The notes: a model not told the origin generated them from the letters alone. A stretch of 64,000 nt of DNA from Candidatus Ozemobacteraceae bacterium (GCA_035373905.1 DAOSOK010000031.1:1-64000), one strand, 5' to 3'. Counted from the first letter of the stretch, positions 9,232-18,035 are shown. Numbers and translations are program-made.

Positions 9232-9271
9232 GTGAAACTCCCGGCCGTTCGGCCGGGAGTTTCACATTTTT
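9232..9271 (-). terminator. Strong hairpin downstream of the cupin gene
   Basis: A perfect 15-bp stem (arms 9232-9246 and 9251-9265, loop GTTC) lies just beyond the cupin stop at 9281. The T-run (9267-9271) is on the plus-strand side, so it could also stop plus-strand readthrough toward the cupin gene. The best reading is a bidirectional transcription boundary. Confidence 0.6.
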
Positions 9272-9280
9272 CACTATATA

Positions 9281-9619
9281 TTAGCTCGATCGGATCATCG
9301 TCAGAAGCATCTTGAAGCGCTTCTCAGCGCGAAGGGAATGGGGGTGATTCGCGGGCATGAGTATCATTTCTCCGGCTTTCACCGCGTGGGGGTTTCCGTC
9401 GATCACGATCATCGCTTCCCCGTCGATGATCTGGACGATGGCGTCGAAGGGAGCGGTGTGCTCGGACAGTCCCTGGCCCTGGTCGAAGGAGAACAGGGTC
9501 ACGGTGCCGATTTTCTTGTCGACGAGGGTCTTGCTGACCACCGATCCGCCGGCGTAATCGACGAAACCGGCAAGATCGACCGGGGTGGAAACCGGGAGGA
9601 CGGGTTCGCGATTCGTCAT
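9281..9619 (-). CDS. Single-domain cupin protein
   Basis: A small beta-barrel protein of 112 residues from the ATG at 9619, which has a GGAG site 7 nt upstream. It shows the two cupin motifs in degenerate form: motif 1 around GLSEHTAPFDAIVQIIDGEA and motif 2 around MILMPANHPHSLRA. The metal-binding set is partial: motif 1 keeps one His, and motif 2 has NHPHSL. Proteins of this shape bind a metal and a small ligand or act as isomerases; no substrate can be assigned. It lies downstream of the large exported protein on the same strand, separated by a hairpin repeat. Confidence 0.8.
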   Translation of the reverse strand: MTNREPVLPVSTPVDLAGFVDYAGGSVVSKTLVDKKIGTVTLFSFDQGQGLSEHTAPFDAIVQIIDGEAMIVIDGNPHAVKAGEMILMPANHPHSLRAEKRFKMLLTMIRSS

Positions 9620-9651
9620 GTCATATCTCCAATGATACATGTAAGCGTGAC

Positions 9652-9677
9652 GCGGGCGGGTTTGAAGCCCGCCCCGA
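9652..9677. repeat. GGGCGGGTTTGAAGCCCGCCC dispersed hairpin
   Basis: A short palindrome around GGGCGGGTTTGAAGCCCGCCC lies between two minus-strand genes. Related hairpins occur at 54162-54188, 54954-54982 and 54995-55023, so this is a dispersed intergenic element and not a gene-specific terminator. No T-run follows on either strand. Confidence 0.6.
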
Positions 9678-9688
9678 CGGAAGCAAGG

Positions 9689-11599
9689 TCAATACGCCTC
9701 GGCGGGAGGAATGATACCGCCGGCATCGGGCGCCTGGGCGGGGGTTTTCTTCGGACCGGACTGGCCGGGCTGGGGTGTCGAAGCCGGCTGGGGTTCGGTC
9801 AGGGAGATGCGCATGCGTCCGGAGGAGTCGTCAAGATACAGTTGCCGGGCGCCGAATCCGCCCTGGGGCAGGTCGTAGGCCAAGACGTATTTCGCCAGGG
9901 CCTCGGCGACCATGGCCACGGTGAAGGCTTGGGAGCGCCAGTGGGCGAGGTCCCAGAACGAGGCGGCGAAGAAGAGGCCGGACTCCCAGTAGTTCGGGAC
10001 GACGCCGGGGAAGCGGGCCGCGGTGGTCGGGTACACCTGCGGAGCCTCTTTGCGTTCGCGCAGGAGATAGGCGACGGCCTTGAGGACCGCCGCGTCGTAG
10101 CGGGCGGCCAGGCCTGCCTGTTCGGCGGTCGAACGGCCGATGTTGAGGAGCGCCGTGAGGCCGAGCGCGGTCGACAGCTGGCAGCTGCGGTCCTCGCCGC
10201 CCGGGAAAGCGCCCGGGTGAAGCGGCTGCATGCGGGCCCAGGAATCCTGCTCGTCGAGAAGCTGACCAAGGAGCGTGATCATCGCCGCGTCGAGCGATGG
10301 CTCGCGAGCTCCCGCGTCGCGCCAGGCGCGGGTCACGGCATACGGGAAGATCATATTCTGGGGATAATACAATCCTGCATCCGGCCAGGCCTTGGCCTCG
10401 ATCGCCTTCGCCAGCAGCTTCAGCGTGCCGCGATAGCCCGCGGTGCGGCGATGTTTCGTCATGGCGAGGGCGAAGGCCGCGTTCGAGTTGACGACGGCGT
10501 CGACGTTGTTCACGCCGAGGGGGATGACGCCCGTCTCGGGAGTGGCAAACGTCGGCTCCCGCTCGTCCTTCAGCCAGGTCATGAAGGCGCCGGTTTCCTT
10601 CCCGCGCCAGACGTCGCGGCCGTCGTCCTTGTCCCGGCCGGAGTCGCGAAACGAGGCGATCCGGGCGAGCGCCTCGAAATCAGGCTGGAAGCCTTTTTCC
10701 GGATACCGTTTCGCATACATGGCCTGGAAGGCGACGGCAACCGAGGTGTCGTCGGCGTCGTTCGGAATGTTGAAAAGCGCGTCGGCGCCGGTCGGGTTCT
10801 GCGCCCGGTCGAGGCAGGCCGCGACCCAGTGCGGCGGCGGCGCCTTCTGTCCCTTCGTGAGCATGGCGAAGAAGTTCGCGTATTTCGGGTTGAGGAACAT
10901 CTTCCCCATCGTCCGCACTATAGCGACAGGTATATTGAACGGCCCCGTGCGCGGGGCGGCCCCGTCGACGCCGGGCAGGACGGCCCAGAAGTTGTAGGCG
11001 TCACCCCGTTTGAAACTCAGGACGTTCTTGAGCGCCAGATCGAGCATCGGCTCAATCGAGCGTCGCTCGGCCGGCAGGAAGCTCTCGTCGAACAGGAACA
11101 GCGGATACCCGATGAACGCCGTCATGAACAGGTTCGAGTCCTGGACCGAGACGAGCGTGCGACCGAGCAGGCCGGTCTTCTTCGGCAGGAAGTGAACGTA
11201 ACTCGCCCACTCCCCCGCCCTGTTGCGGGCTTTGATCACCGGCGGCGCGTCGAACACCTGCAGTTCCGCGAACGGCAGGTTGAGCATGATCTCGTTGAGG
11301 CAGCCGTCGCCTTCATCCGAGGCGTCGACGGCGCAGTGCCCCTTCCCGGGGCGATTGCGGATCTGCGTGTTCTCGAGATACGCGAGCGCCCCGAGCAGCG
11401 CGTCAGAGACGCCGGGCAGGGCGAGCCTGTCACGGCCGACCGCGGTCAGATCAAGAACGGGGGCTGGAAGCGGCTGGCCGGCAGGAACCTGGCTGACGGG
11501 CTTTCCCGGCTGACTCCCGGCGGGGGAGGTCGGCGCTCCGGCGAATGCCGGCGCCGCGGCGAGCATCAGGGCAACGATCGAACCGCAGACTCTCTTCAT
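9689..11599 (-). CDS. Large exported helical protein with a DxDDT motif
   Basis: A 636-residue exported protein. The ATG at 11599 is chosen over the GTG at 11608 because GAGG lies 8 nt before the ATG and overlaps the GTG. The N terminus is a signal peptide (MKRVCGSIVALMLAAAPAFAG) followed by a Pro/Gly-rich linker. The rest is mostly helical with aromatic-rich repeats, resembling an alpha/alpha-toroid. About residue 280 it has NDADDTSVAVAF, which matches the DxDDT(A/S) acid motif of class II terpene cyclases, and its length is close to squalene-hopene cyclase. However, it is exported and no QxxxGxW repeats are seen, so an enzyme assignment is not supported. The C terminus is a Pro/Gln tail. 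Confidence 0.8.
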   Translation of the reverse strand: MKRVCGSIVALMLAAAPAFAGAPTSPAGSQPGKPVSQVPAGQPLPAPVLDLTAVGRDRLALPGVSDALLGALAYLENTQIRNRPGKGHCAVDASDEGDGCLNEIMLNLPFAELQVFDAPPVIKARNRAGEWASYVHFLPKKTGLLGRTLVSVQDSNLFMTAFIGYPLFLFDESFLPAERRSIEPMLDLALKNVLSFKRGDAYNFWAVLPGVDGAAPRTGPFNIPVAIVRTMGKMFLNPKYANFFAMLTKGQKAPPPHWVAACLDRAQNPTGADALFNIPNDADDTSVAVAFQAMYAKRYPEKGFQPDFEALARIASFRDSGRDKDDGRDVWRGKETGAFMTWLKDEREPTFATPETGVIPLGVNNVDAVVNSNAAFALAMTKHRRTAGYRGTLKLLAKAIEAKAWPDAGLYYPQNMIFPYAVTRAWRDAGAREPSLDAAMITLLGQLLDEQDSWARMQPLHPGAFPGGEDRSCQLSTALGLTALLNIGRSTAEQAGLAARYDAAVLKAVAYLLRERKEAPQVYPTTAARFPGVVPNYWESGLFFAASFWDLAHWRSQAFTVAMVAEALAKYVLAYDLPQGGFGARQLYLDDSSGRMRISLTEPQPASTPQPGQSGPKKTPAQAPDAGGIIPPAEAY

Positions 11600-11689
11600 G
11601 TCAGTCACCTCGGTAAAGATGAGGGCACCAATCGACTGGATATTTGTACATTATACACGGCGACAGCACGGGTGTGACGAAAGGGGTGG

Positions 11690-12367
11690 TTACAGGCTTC
11701 GGGGGGTGACGGCGCCGTTGTCGCGGGTGCCAGCGGTTTCGAGGTGGCGGATGTCTCCCCAGGTGTTCAGGCGCCAGGCGCCGGCGTGCCAGGTGAAGGT
11801 ATTCAGGCTCGCGTTGAAGAGCGACCAGGTGCGTTTGCGATCGAGAGGGATATCGAGCGCGATGCGCATGAGCATATCGAGCACGCCGCCGTGCGTGACG
11901 ACGCCGATCCGCTTTCCCGGATGCCGACGCCCGAGCTCGTCTGCCGCACCCCGGATCCGTTCGCGGAGGTCGATGCTGCTCTCCCCATTCGGAACGCGCC
12001 AAGCGGGATCCCAGGTCATGAACCGAGCCCACTCCTCCGGATACCTCTCCGGCAAACCGGTTATCTCGATTCCCTCGAAGATTCCGAGGTTGCGCTCACG
12101 CCAATCTCGTGAGGAAATCGCCTCGAGTCCCGTTCTCGCCGCGATCGGCACCGCAGTATTGAAGGCCCGGCCGAGGTCGCTGCAGTACAGGACATCCGGT
12201 TTTTCACGGGAAAGGCGCTCCGCGAGAGCCTCGGCCTGCATCAGCCCCTTCTGCGTGAGCGGACTGTCCCGGTGGCCCTGCATGCGGTTTTCGAGGTTCC
12301 AGGCGGTCTCCCCATGCCGAATGAAAACGAATTCTACAGCATCAAATATATTATTAGTCTGTATCAT
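11690..12367 (-). CDS. Histidine phosphatase family protein (phosphoglycerate-mutase-like)
   Basis: A cytosolic phosphatase of the branch-1 histidine phosphatase superfamily, 225 residues. The catalytic phospho-acceptor motif is FIRHGETAWN (about residues 15-24), with the second conserved His in VVTHGGVLD near residue 160 and the substrate-binding SDLGRAFNTA segment between. The GHRDSPLTQKG segment is shared with cobC/gpmB-type enzymes. Substrate unknown: candidates are phosphosugars, alpha-ribazole phosphate or phosphoglycerate. It overlaps the upstream amidohydrolase by 4 nt and closes the tlyA operon. Confidence 0.9.
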   Translation of the reverse strand: MIQTNNIFDAVEFVFIRHGETAWNLENRMQGHRDSPLTQKGLMQAEALAERLSREKPDVLYCSDLGRAFNTAVPIAARTGLEAISSRDWRERNLGIFEGIEITGLPERYPEEWARFMTWDPAWRVPNGESSIDLRERIRGAADELGRRHPGKRIGVVTHGGVLDMLMRIALDIPLDRKRTWSLFNASLNTFTWHAGAWRLNTWGDIRHLETAGTRDNGAVTPRSL

Positions 12368-14013
12368 ATCTGAGGGTCCCGCCAGGTGACGCGGCCGGCC
12401 GCCACGGTGAGCCTGACGCGGACATCATGGATTTCCGCCGGCGGAATCGAGAAGAGATCGCGATCGAGCACTGCGAGGTCGGCCCGGTTGCCGACGGCGA
12501 TCGTGCCCGCATCGTCTTCGAAATCGGCGAACGCGGGGCCGCGAGTGAACCCGTCGAGCATCGTCACGAGGTCCACGGCCTGATCGGGAACGAACGGCGG
12601 GGTATCCGTTTTGCCGGTGCCGCACCGCGTGATCGCAGTCTCGATGCCGTCGAGGGGGTTGAAGGTCAGCGCGTCGCCGCCGAACGGCCAGTCGCTGGAA
12701 AACGCGAAGCGGGTGCCGGCATCGCGAAGAGTGCGCAGGGCGAAATGGCGGAAGGCCCGCTCGGGGCCGAGGCACGGCAGGGCAACTCCGTCGAAGTTCG
12801 AGTCGTGATAGTACCAGGCAGGCTGGAGGTTGGCGATGACGCCGAGTTCGGCGAACCGGGGCACGTCGACCGGGTGGACGAGATCGGCGTGGGCGATCAT
12901 GTGCCGGCCGTCGCGCGGCCCGTTTACCTTCCGCGCCGCGTCGAGGGCATCGAGGGCCAATCGCACCGCGGCATCGCCGACGGCGTGGAAGTGCGTCTGG
13001 AAGCCCGCGGCGTCAAGATCGGCGACGAAGCGCCGCACGTCGGCCGCCTCCCACATGGCTTCGCCGAAGCAGTCGGGGGCGTCGGCATACGGCTCAAGCA
13101 GCAGGGCCGTGCGGCCTTCGACGACGCCGTCGAGGGAGATCTTCGCGGCGCCGATCTTCCGGCGGGGGGATTTCCACCGATTCCGAATCTCGAGCAGTTC
13201 CTCGAGGTGCTCGGGCCCCGCTTCGGGATTTCCGAACTGGGAGGCCGTCACGTGCAGGGTCAGCTCGCCGAGTTCGTCGAGGCGTTCCCAGGCGGCGACG
13301 AACGGGGGCTTGCCCACCGCATCATGGACGGCGGTGATCCCGAATTTCGCGGCCTGCGCGAGGAAGAGGCGGGCCCCTTCGAGATACTCGTCGATGGCGG
13401 GTTTTGGCAGTTTTCCGGTGACCATGCCCATGGCGGGCCATTCCCGGAGAAATCCGGTCGGCTCGCCCGTGACGGGATCGCGCTCGATCGCGCCGCCGGC
13501 CGGGTCGGGCGTATCGCGCGTGATGCCGGCCAGCCGCAGGGCGGCGGTGTTCACCCAGCCCGTATGGCCGTCGATGGCCTTGAGGAACACCGGCCGATCG
13601 GGAACGACCTCATCGAGCCGCTCCCGGCGCGGGCCAGTTTTCGGAAACGCGGCGTAGATCCAGCCGCTGCCACGGATGAACGGGCGATCGGCGTGTCTTC
13701 CGGCGTATTCGCGCAGCTGCGCCAGATACGCATCGGCGTCGGCAGGGCCGGAGAGGCGGCATTCGACGAGGTCGACGGCCCCGATCATCGGATGCAGGTG
13801 CGCGTCGCGGAAGCCCGGGATCAGAAGCGAGCCGCGCAGATCGACCACCTCTGTCGCGGGACCGCGCCGTTCGAGGACGTCAGACGCGGTGCCGATGCGG
13901 ACGATGCGATCTCCGGCGACGGCCAGGGCCATTTCCGGCCTCGGGACGACGTCTTCGCGGCCTCTCCAGAGGAGCGCATTCACGAAAATCAGGTCGGCAT
14001 GTTGTATATCCAT
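12364..14013 (-). CDS. Amidohydrolase of the YtcJ (Amidohydro_3) family
   Basis: A 549-residue metal-dependent hydrolase. The N-terminal beta-sandwich is followed by the metal-binding HxH in GFRDAHLHPM (near residue 72) and later AHADLVHP and SSDWPFGG, the pattern of the YtcJ/Amidohydro_3 group. The C-terminal strand region (VGNRADLAVLDRDLFSIPP) completes the composite domain. No signal peptide is seen, so it is likely cytosolic. The family acts on amides or imides of poorly defined substrates. Between tlyA and the histidine phosphatase it forms a tight operon; its start lies 8 nt after the tlyA stop in an AT-rich stretch with no strong ribosome site. Confidence 0.9.
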   Translation of the reverse strand: MDIQHADLIFVNALLWRGREDVVPRPEMALAVAGDRIVRIGTASDVLERRGPATEVVDLRGSLLIPGFRDAHLHPMIGAVDLVECRLSGPADADAYLAQLREYAGRHADRPFIRGSGWIYAAFPKTGPRRERLDEVVPDRPVFLKAIDGHTGWVNTAALRLAGITRDTPDPAGGAIERDPVTGEPTGFLREWPAMGMVTGKLPKPAIDEYLEGARLFLAQAAKFGITAVHDAVGKPPFVAAWERLDELGELTLHVTASQFGNPEAGPEHLEELLEIRNRWKSPRRKIGAAKISLDGVVEGRTALLLEPYADAPDCFGEAMWEAADVRRFVADLDAAGFQTHFHAVGDAAVRLALDALDAARKVNGPRDGRHMIAHADLVHPVDVPRFAELGVIANLQPAWYYHDSNFDGVALPCLGPERAFRHFALRTLRDAGTRFAFSSDWPFGGDALTFNPLDGIETAITRCGTGKTDTPPFVPDQAVDLVTMLDGFTRGPAFADFEDDAGTIAVGNRADLAVLDRDLFSIPPAEIHDVRVRLTVAAGRVTWRDPQI

Positions 14014-14021
14014 ACGTTATA

Positions 14022-14816
14022 TTACTCGTTATTATTACATCGACGTCGTCCCATGCGCAGGGGGACGTCGAGGGCGGATGCGGCAGGCGCGGCGGAAAGG
14101 CCGGCCCGTTTGTCGAACACGTAGACGTATTCGAGGTTCCCGTCGCGGCCCGGAAGGTCGCTCGGTTTCGCGGACACGAGACGCCAGCCGATCCGGGCGG
14201 CCTCGGCCTCGAATGCCCGGCGCGCGGAGGCGACGGCGGCGGCGTCCCTCACGACGCCGGCCCGGTTTCGGCGGGCATCGGGACCGACTTCGAACTGCGG
14301 CTTGAACAGGAGCACCAACGCTCCGCGCGCCAGGCGATCCAGGTCGGGCAGCAGTCGCACGAGACTGATGAACGAGACGTCGGCCGTCACCACGTCGAAA
14401 CCGTCGGCATCGTCGAATCGCCGCAGATCGCAGTTTTCGCGACTGATGACGCGGGGATCGGCCCGAAGCGACGGATGGAGCTGCCCGCTTCCGACGTCGA
14501 GCGCCACGACGGCGGCGGCGCCGAACTCGAGCATCACCTGAGTGAAGCCGCCCGTGCTGGCGCCCACGTCGAGGCACCGCTTCCCGCGAACGTCGATGAG
14601 CCCGCCGGCCAGAACCGGCTTCAGTTTCAGCGCGGCGCGGCCCACGTATGCGGGCACGTCGGCGGAAATCGCGATCGCCTCTTCCCCGCCCGTCTCGTGC
14701 GCGGGCCGTGTGACGACCTTGCCGGCGACCGATACGGCGCCGGAACGAATCAGGTCCTGCGCCTTCGCCCGCGATTCGCACAGGCCGCGGGCCACCATGC
14801 ACTGGTCGAGTCTCAC
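14022..14816 (-). CDS. tlyA: TlyA family rRNA 2'-O-methyltransferase
   Basis: An S4-domain plus FtsJ-like methyltransferase fusion that in characterised members methylates ribose 2'-OH groups of 16S and 23S rRNA. The GTG at 14816 is preferred: it gives the usual start VRLDQCMVARGL and has a GGAAGG site upstream; longer frames to 14888 add an atypical leader. The S4 domain spans residues 1-60. The SAM-binding motif CLDVGASTGGFTQVML follows, then DVSFISL and the KPQFEVG segment. The KDKE-type catalytic set appears to be present. A poly-Asn tail (CNNNE) comes from an AT-rich stretch. It is first in the operon. Confidence 0.9.
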   Translation of the reverse strand: MRLDQCMVARGLCESRAKAQDLIRSGAVSVAGKVVTRPAHETGGEEAIAISADVPAYVGRAALKLKPVLAGGLIDVRGKRCLDVGASTGGFTQVMLEFGAAAVVALDVGSGQLHPSLRADPRVISRENCDLRRFDDADGFDVVTADVSFISLVRLLPDLDRLARGALVLLFKPQFEVGPDARRNRAGVVRDAAAVASARRAFEAEAARIGWRLVSAKPSDLPGRDGNLEYVYVFDKRAGLSAAPAASALDVPLRMGRRRCNNNE

Positions 14817-14910
14817 GTTCCGCCCTTCCCGCCCGGACGTCGGAACCCGGGCATCAGGCATCATACGCAGGAACCCGCGGACAGGCAAGAGGGCGATACG
14901 AAACGACCGG

Positions 14911-14941
14911 TTGAGCAGGATTGGTGAAGAGGTTATATACT
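14911..14941 (+). promoter_or_regulatory. Candidate cysK promoter
   Basis: TTGAGC (14911-14916) and TATACT (14936-14941) are separated by 19 nt, about 80 nt before the cysK start. The spacing is long, so this is a moderate prediction. Confidence 0.35.
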
Positions 14942-15021
14942 ATGATCAGGGATTATCCAGCCCGGGCCAGCCAGAAGATAGCCAGGGCGCTGAACGAATG
15001 CCCGCGAGAGGAGACGGAGGG

Positions 15022-15981
15022 ATGCCGCGCATTTATCTTGAAAATACCCAGTCGATCGGAAACACGCCGCTGGTGCGGTTGAATCGTGTAACCGCAGGCT
15101 GTCGGGCCACGGTACTCGCGAAGATCGAGGGCCGAAACCCCGCCTACTCGGTGAAATGCCGCGTCGGATCCGCCCTCGTGCTGGACGCAGAGAAAAGAGG
15201 GCTTCTCCAGCCCGGCATCGGCATCATCGAACCGACGAGCGGAAACACGGGCATCGCTCTGGCCTTCACGGCCGCATCGCGCGGGTATCGGCTGACGCTG
15301 ACCATGCCGGACACGATGAGCGTCGAGCGCCGGAAAGTGCTGGCGGCGTTCGGAGCGTCGATCGTGCTGACGCCCGGCGCGGATGGCATGGCCGGGGCGG
15401 TACGAAAAGCGGAGGAGATCGCCGCATCCGAACCCGGCCGCTGGTATCTGCCCCAACAGTTCAAGAACCCCGCGAATCCAGCCATCCATGAGAAGACGAC
15501 CGGCCCCGAAATATGGGACGACACCGACGGCGTCGTCGATGCGCTCGTCTGCGGGGTCGGAACCGGCGGAACCATCACCGGCGTTTCGAGATATCTCAAG
15601 AAGCGCATGAACTGCGAACTGACCTCCGTCGCCGTCGAACCGGCCGAAAGCCCGGTCATCACGCAGCATCTCGCCGGCGAACCCCTGAAGCCGTCTCCGC
15701 ACAAGATTCAGGGCATCGGGGCGGGTTTCATTCCGGAAACGCTCGACCTGTCTCTCGTCGACCGGGTCGAGAGGGTCGAGAGCGGCGAAGCCGTCGAAAT
15801 GGCCCGCCGCCTCGCCCGCGAGGAAGGCATCCTCAGCGGCATCTCCTGCGGAGCCGCCGTCGCCGCGGCCCTCCGTCTCGCCCGAGAGGACGCATTCGCC
15901 GGAAAAACGATCGTGGTCATCCTGCCCGATTCGGGCGAGCGGTATCTGTCCACGGTTCTTTTCGATCACCTGAGCGAATGA
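15022..15981 (+). CDS. cysK: Cysteine synthase A (O-acetylserine sulfhydrylase)
   Basis: A PLP enzyme that makes L-cysteine from O-acetylserine and sulfide in the cytosol. The ATG at 15022 follows GGAG by 8 nt and gives the family N terminus NTQSIGNTPLVRL. The PLP lysine is K45 in NPAYSVKCR, a form close to that of E. coli CysK. The Asn-loop PTSGNTGIAL, the phosphate-binding GTGGTITGV and the PDSGERYLST C terminus are all intact. Length (319) is normal. Its stop overlaps the ATG of a putative 59-codon reading frame by 4 nt. Confidence 0.95.
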   Translation: MPRIYLENTQSIGNTPLVRLNRVTAGCRATVLAKIEGRNPAYSVKCRVGSALVLDAEKRGLLQPGIGIIEPTSGNTGIALAFTAASRGYRLTLTMPDTMSVERRKVLAAFGASIVLTPGADGMAGAVRKAEEIAASEPGRWYLPQQFKNPANPAIHEKTTGPEIWDDTDGVVDALVCGVGTGGTITGVSRYLKKRMNCELTSVAVEPAESPVITQHLAGEPLKPSPHKIQGIGAGFIPETLDLSLVDRVERVESGEAVEMARRLAREEGILSGISCGAAVAAALRLAREDAFAGKTIVVILPDSGERYLSTVLFDHLSE

Positions 15982-16157
15982 GCCCGTCGAACCCGACTCC
16001 CTGTTTCAAATGCTCATCGGGCCGGTCCCAGGTTCGATTCGCCACAGACGCATGCGCAAAGAAGTTCTTTTCCTCCGAAGTATATAATTCTTTAGATATA
16101 AATCAGCAGAGACGCCTCGAGAACAGCTTCTGCGATGCGTTATCGCGAACCGAATGA
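15978..16157 (+). CDS. Putative small Cys-containing protein coupled to cysK
   Basis: A 59-codon frame whose ATG overlaps the cysK TGA (ATGA). The predicted peptide contains PCFKCSS, then DACAKKFF, then EVYNSLDINQQRRLENSF. The second half reads like a real amphipathic helix. Four cysteines, two in a CxxC, could bind metal. Part of the frame is AT-rich, unlike its surroundings. No family is recognised; it may be spurious. The overlap with a cysteine biosynthesis gene is the main argument for it. Confidence 0.4.
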   Translation: MSPSNPTPCFKCSSGRSQVRFATDACAKKFFSSEVYNSLDINQQRRLENSFCDALSRTE

Positions 16158-16205
16158 AGCCTTCATGAACAGGACACACACCTGCAGATAGCGAGGATTG
16201 TTTTT

Positions 16206-16505
16206 ATGCCGTACACGGTGTTCGTCGACGACAACTTCCATTACCAGGACGAGGAGTATCGATACAAGCTCGGCGAGTTCGAGTCGCTTGATCGGGCCCG
16301 GGAAGCGGCCGTTCTCCTGCTGGACGAGTGGATCGAGGCCAATCGCAAGCCCGGAAAGCCCGGCGACCTTCTGTACAAGGAATATTGCGCGTTCGGCGAG
16401 GACCCGTTCATCGTCGATCCCGACGACAACCGCATCCCGTTTTCCGCCTGGGAGTATGTCCGTGAACGCACCGCACGCATGTGGCCGAACGAGGACCCGA
16501 CCTGA
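16206..16505 (+). CDS. Small conserved-looking acidic protein of unknown function
   Basis: A 99-residue soluble protein beginning MPYTVFVDDNFHYQDEEY. It is rich in acidic and aromatic residues, with a helical central segment (FESLDRAREAAVLLLDEWIE) and a C-terminal part around YCAFGEDPFIVDPDD. It has no signal peptide, membrane segment or Cys pair. GAGG lies 9 nt before the ATG. The sequence pattern is that of small single-domain proteins common beside house-keeping genes, but no function can be given. The nearest neighbours are cysK upstream and a convergent exported protein. Confidence 0.7.
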   Translation: MPYTVFVDDNFHYQDEEYRYKLGEFESLDRAREAAVLLLDEWIEANRKPGKPGDLLYKEYCAFGEDPFIVDPDDNRIPFSAWEYVRERTARMWPNEDPT

Positions 16506-16545
16506 AACAAGCCGCTTGCCGACCCCGGGGGGCGGGCTCAGGGAG

Positions 16546-17148
16546 TCATTTTGCCGGGAGAGGCTCGGTTTTCTGGTGAACGAACATCCCGTCTTTGAAG
16601 ATGAAGGTATACGCGGCCGGGACCGGCTCTGCACCGTCATTTTCGGGATACTGCAGGCCCAGCATCGTCACGGTGCCGTCGGCGCCGACGATCATGTCGG
16701 AACCGTCGCCCTGCTGAAGATCCGAGACGAGCATGTCGCGGGTCAAGTCATGTTTCGGATACGTGCACCGAACCGGCACGAACGTCTTCGCCGACGCATC
16801 GTAGGTGAAAACGAAGAGGCCGCTGGCACGCGGGCCGTAGAACGCGGCCGTCATCGCCTCCGGAACGCCGTCGCCGGTCAAATCGCGAAGAGCGAGAGAA
16901 GTCGGCTTCCCGTCGAGCGTGAAGAGCCGGTCTTCCGAGCCCAGTTCTTCGCTTTCGAACAGCTTCGCGCCCGCGGCATCACGGATGACGAGCCTGATCG
17001 ACTCGCCTTCCTGAATTTTGATCACCTGGACGTCGGGCGAACCTGGAATCAGCGCTCCTGATGCGCTGGCGAGCTCGAGACCGAACGATGCGATCGGAAG
17101 CAGGGCGAGGAAACCGAGAATGCACACGCCTGTTCGCAGAAGTTTCAT
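16546..17148 (-). CDS. Exported protein with FG-GAP-like segment
   Basis: A 200-residue exported protein starting at the ATG at 17148, which has AGGAGA 6 nt upstream; a longer frame to 17187 overlaps the preceding gene. The signal peptide is MKLLRTGVCILGFLALLPIASFG. The mature part is beta-rich and includes LRDLTGDGVPEAMTAAF, which resembles the calcium-binding FG-GAP/VCBS repeat (D-x-T-G-D-G-x-x-E). This suggests a beta-propeller-like fragment in the periplasm. It sits 26 nt after the GH73 gene on the same strand and is probably cotranscribed with it. Confidence 0.75.
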   Translation of the reverse strand: MKLLRTGVCILGFLALLPIASFGLELASASGALIPGSPDVQVIKIQEGESIRLVIRDAAGAKLFESEELGSEDRLFTLDGKPTSLALRDLTGDGVPEAMTAAFYGPRASGLFVFTYDASAKTFVPVRCTYPKHDLTRDMLVSDLQQGDGSDMIVGADGTVTMLGLQYPENDGAEPVPAAYTFIFKDGMFVHQKTEPLPAK

Positions 17149-17174
17149 GCTGTTTCTCCTGATATCAGAAGGGG

Positions 17175-18035
17175 TCATTTGTCCCACTTGTACAGATTAT
17201 TGGCTTTCATGATGCCGATCAATTTATTAGCATAATTCGGGTCCGTTGCATATCCGGCCTTCTGCACCTCGCGGGCGAACCGGTCGGGGTCGTTCCTGTA
17301 TTTCATGCAGTTTTTGTATCTGGAAACCTGACTGATCAAACGGGCGTGGTCATCGACGGATTCCTTCCAGGTATTGTATTTCCTGAACTTGGCGTTGATC
17401 GTGATGAACCTGCCGCCCGACCATTCCCTTGTCGGCACCGTCACCGAGCCGGCGGGGCCGGTTCCCTTGATCCCGAACAGGTTCTTGGCGCTGCCGATCG
17501 TCGAGGCGCCCCACCCCGTCTCGAGGGCCGCCTGGGCCAGCGTGACCGATGCCGGCACGCCGGTGGCGGCGAACGTGGCCGCCGCGACCGGGCCGAGCAG
17601 TTCGCAGAACTTCGCCGGCGAAAGCTTGCCGCCTTTCCAGGCATTCAGCGACGAAGATTCGCCGTTTCCGGGAGCGGAGGCCTTCGGTTTGGAACCGCCC
17701 GGACTGCCGCCGGAAGTGCTTTTCGGGGTTTTGGCCGTCGCGAGGCGTTCAATGAGCCGGTTCACGCGGGATGCCAGCACATTGAGCTTCGCGAACAGCC
17801 TGTTTACACGGTCCAGAAAGTTCGCGAAGACGCTCCCCGAAACCGTTGTCGCCACAGCCGGATTCCGCGAAGCGTCGCCGCCCGCTCCGCCCCCTACCTG
17901 AGCCCCCTGCTTCTCGGGCTGATGGTTCTCGAGGATCGACATCAAATCGGACTGCGCGAGCGAACACGAGCACACGGCGATCATCAGCAGAACCGCGATG
18001 CCGGAACGCAGCGGCTGACGAACATGGATGTTCAT
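17175..18035 (-). CDS. Exported GH73 glucosaminidase (peptidoglycan hydrolase)
   Basis: A cell-wall hydrolase that cleaves the glycan strand of peptidoglycan. The 286 residues open with a signal peptide; CSCSLAQ could be read as a weak lipobox. A leucine-rich amphipathic helix (residues about 72-98) and a Gly/Ser/Lys linker follow. The C-terminal GH73 domain has the catalytic Glu in AQAALETGWG, then SAKNLFGIKG, FRKYNTWKESVDDHARL and a final YANKLIGI, as in FlgJ-type domains. The helix before the linker is unusual and may mediate oligomerisation. It leads a two-gene unit with the FG-GAP-like exported protein. Confidence 0.9.
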   Translation of the reverse strand: MNIHVRQPLRSGIAVLLMIAVCSCSLAQSDLMSILENHQPEKQGAQVGGGAGGDASRNPAVATTVSGSVFANFLDRVNRLFAKLNVLASRVNRLIERLATAKTPKSTSGGSPGGSKPKASAPGNGESSSLNAWKGGKLSPAKFCELLGPVAAATFAATGVPASVTLAQAALETGWGASTIGSAKNLFGIKGTGPAGSVTVPTREWSGGRFITINAKFRKYNTWKESVDDHARLISQVSRYKNCMKYRNDPDRFAREVQKAGYATDPNYANKLIGIMKANNLYKWDK

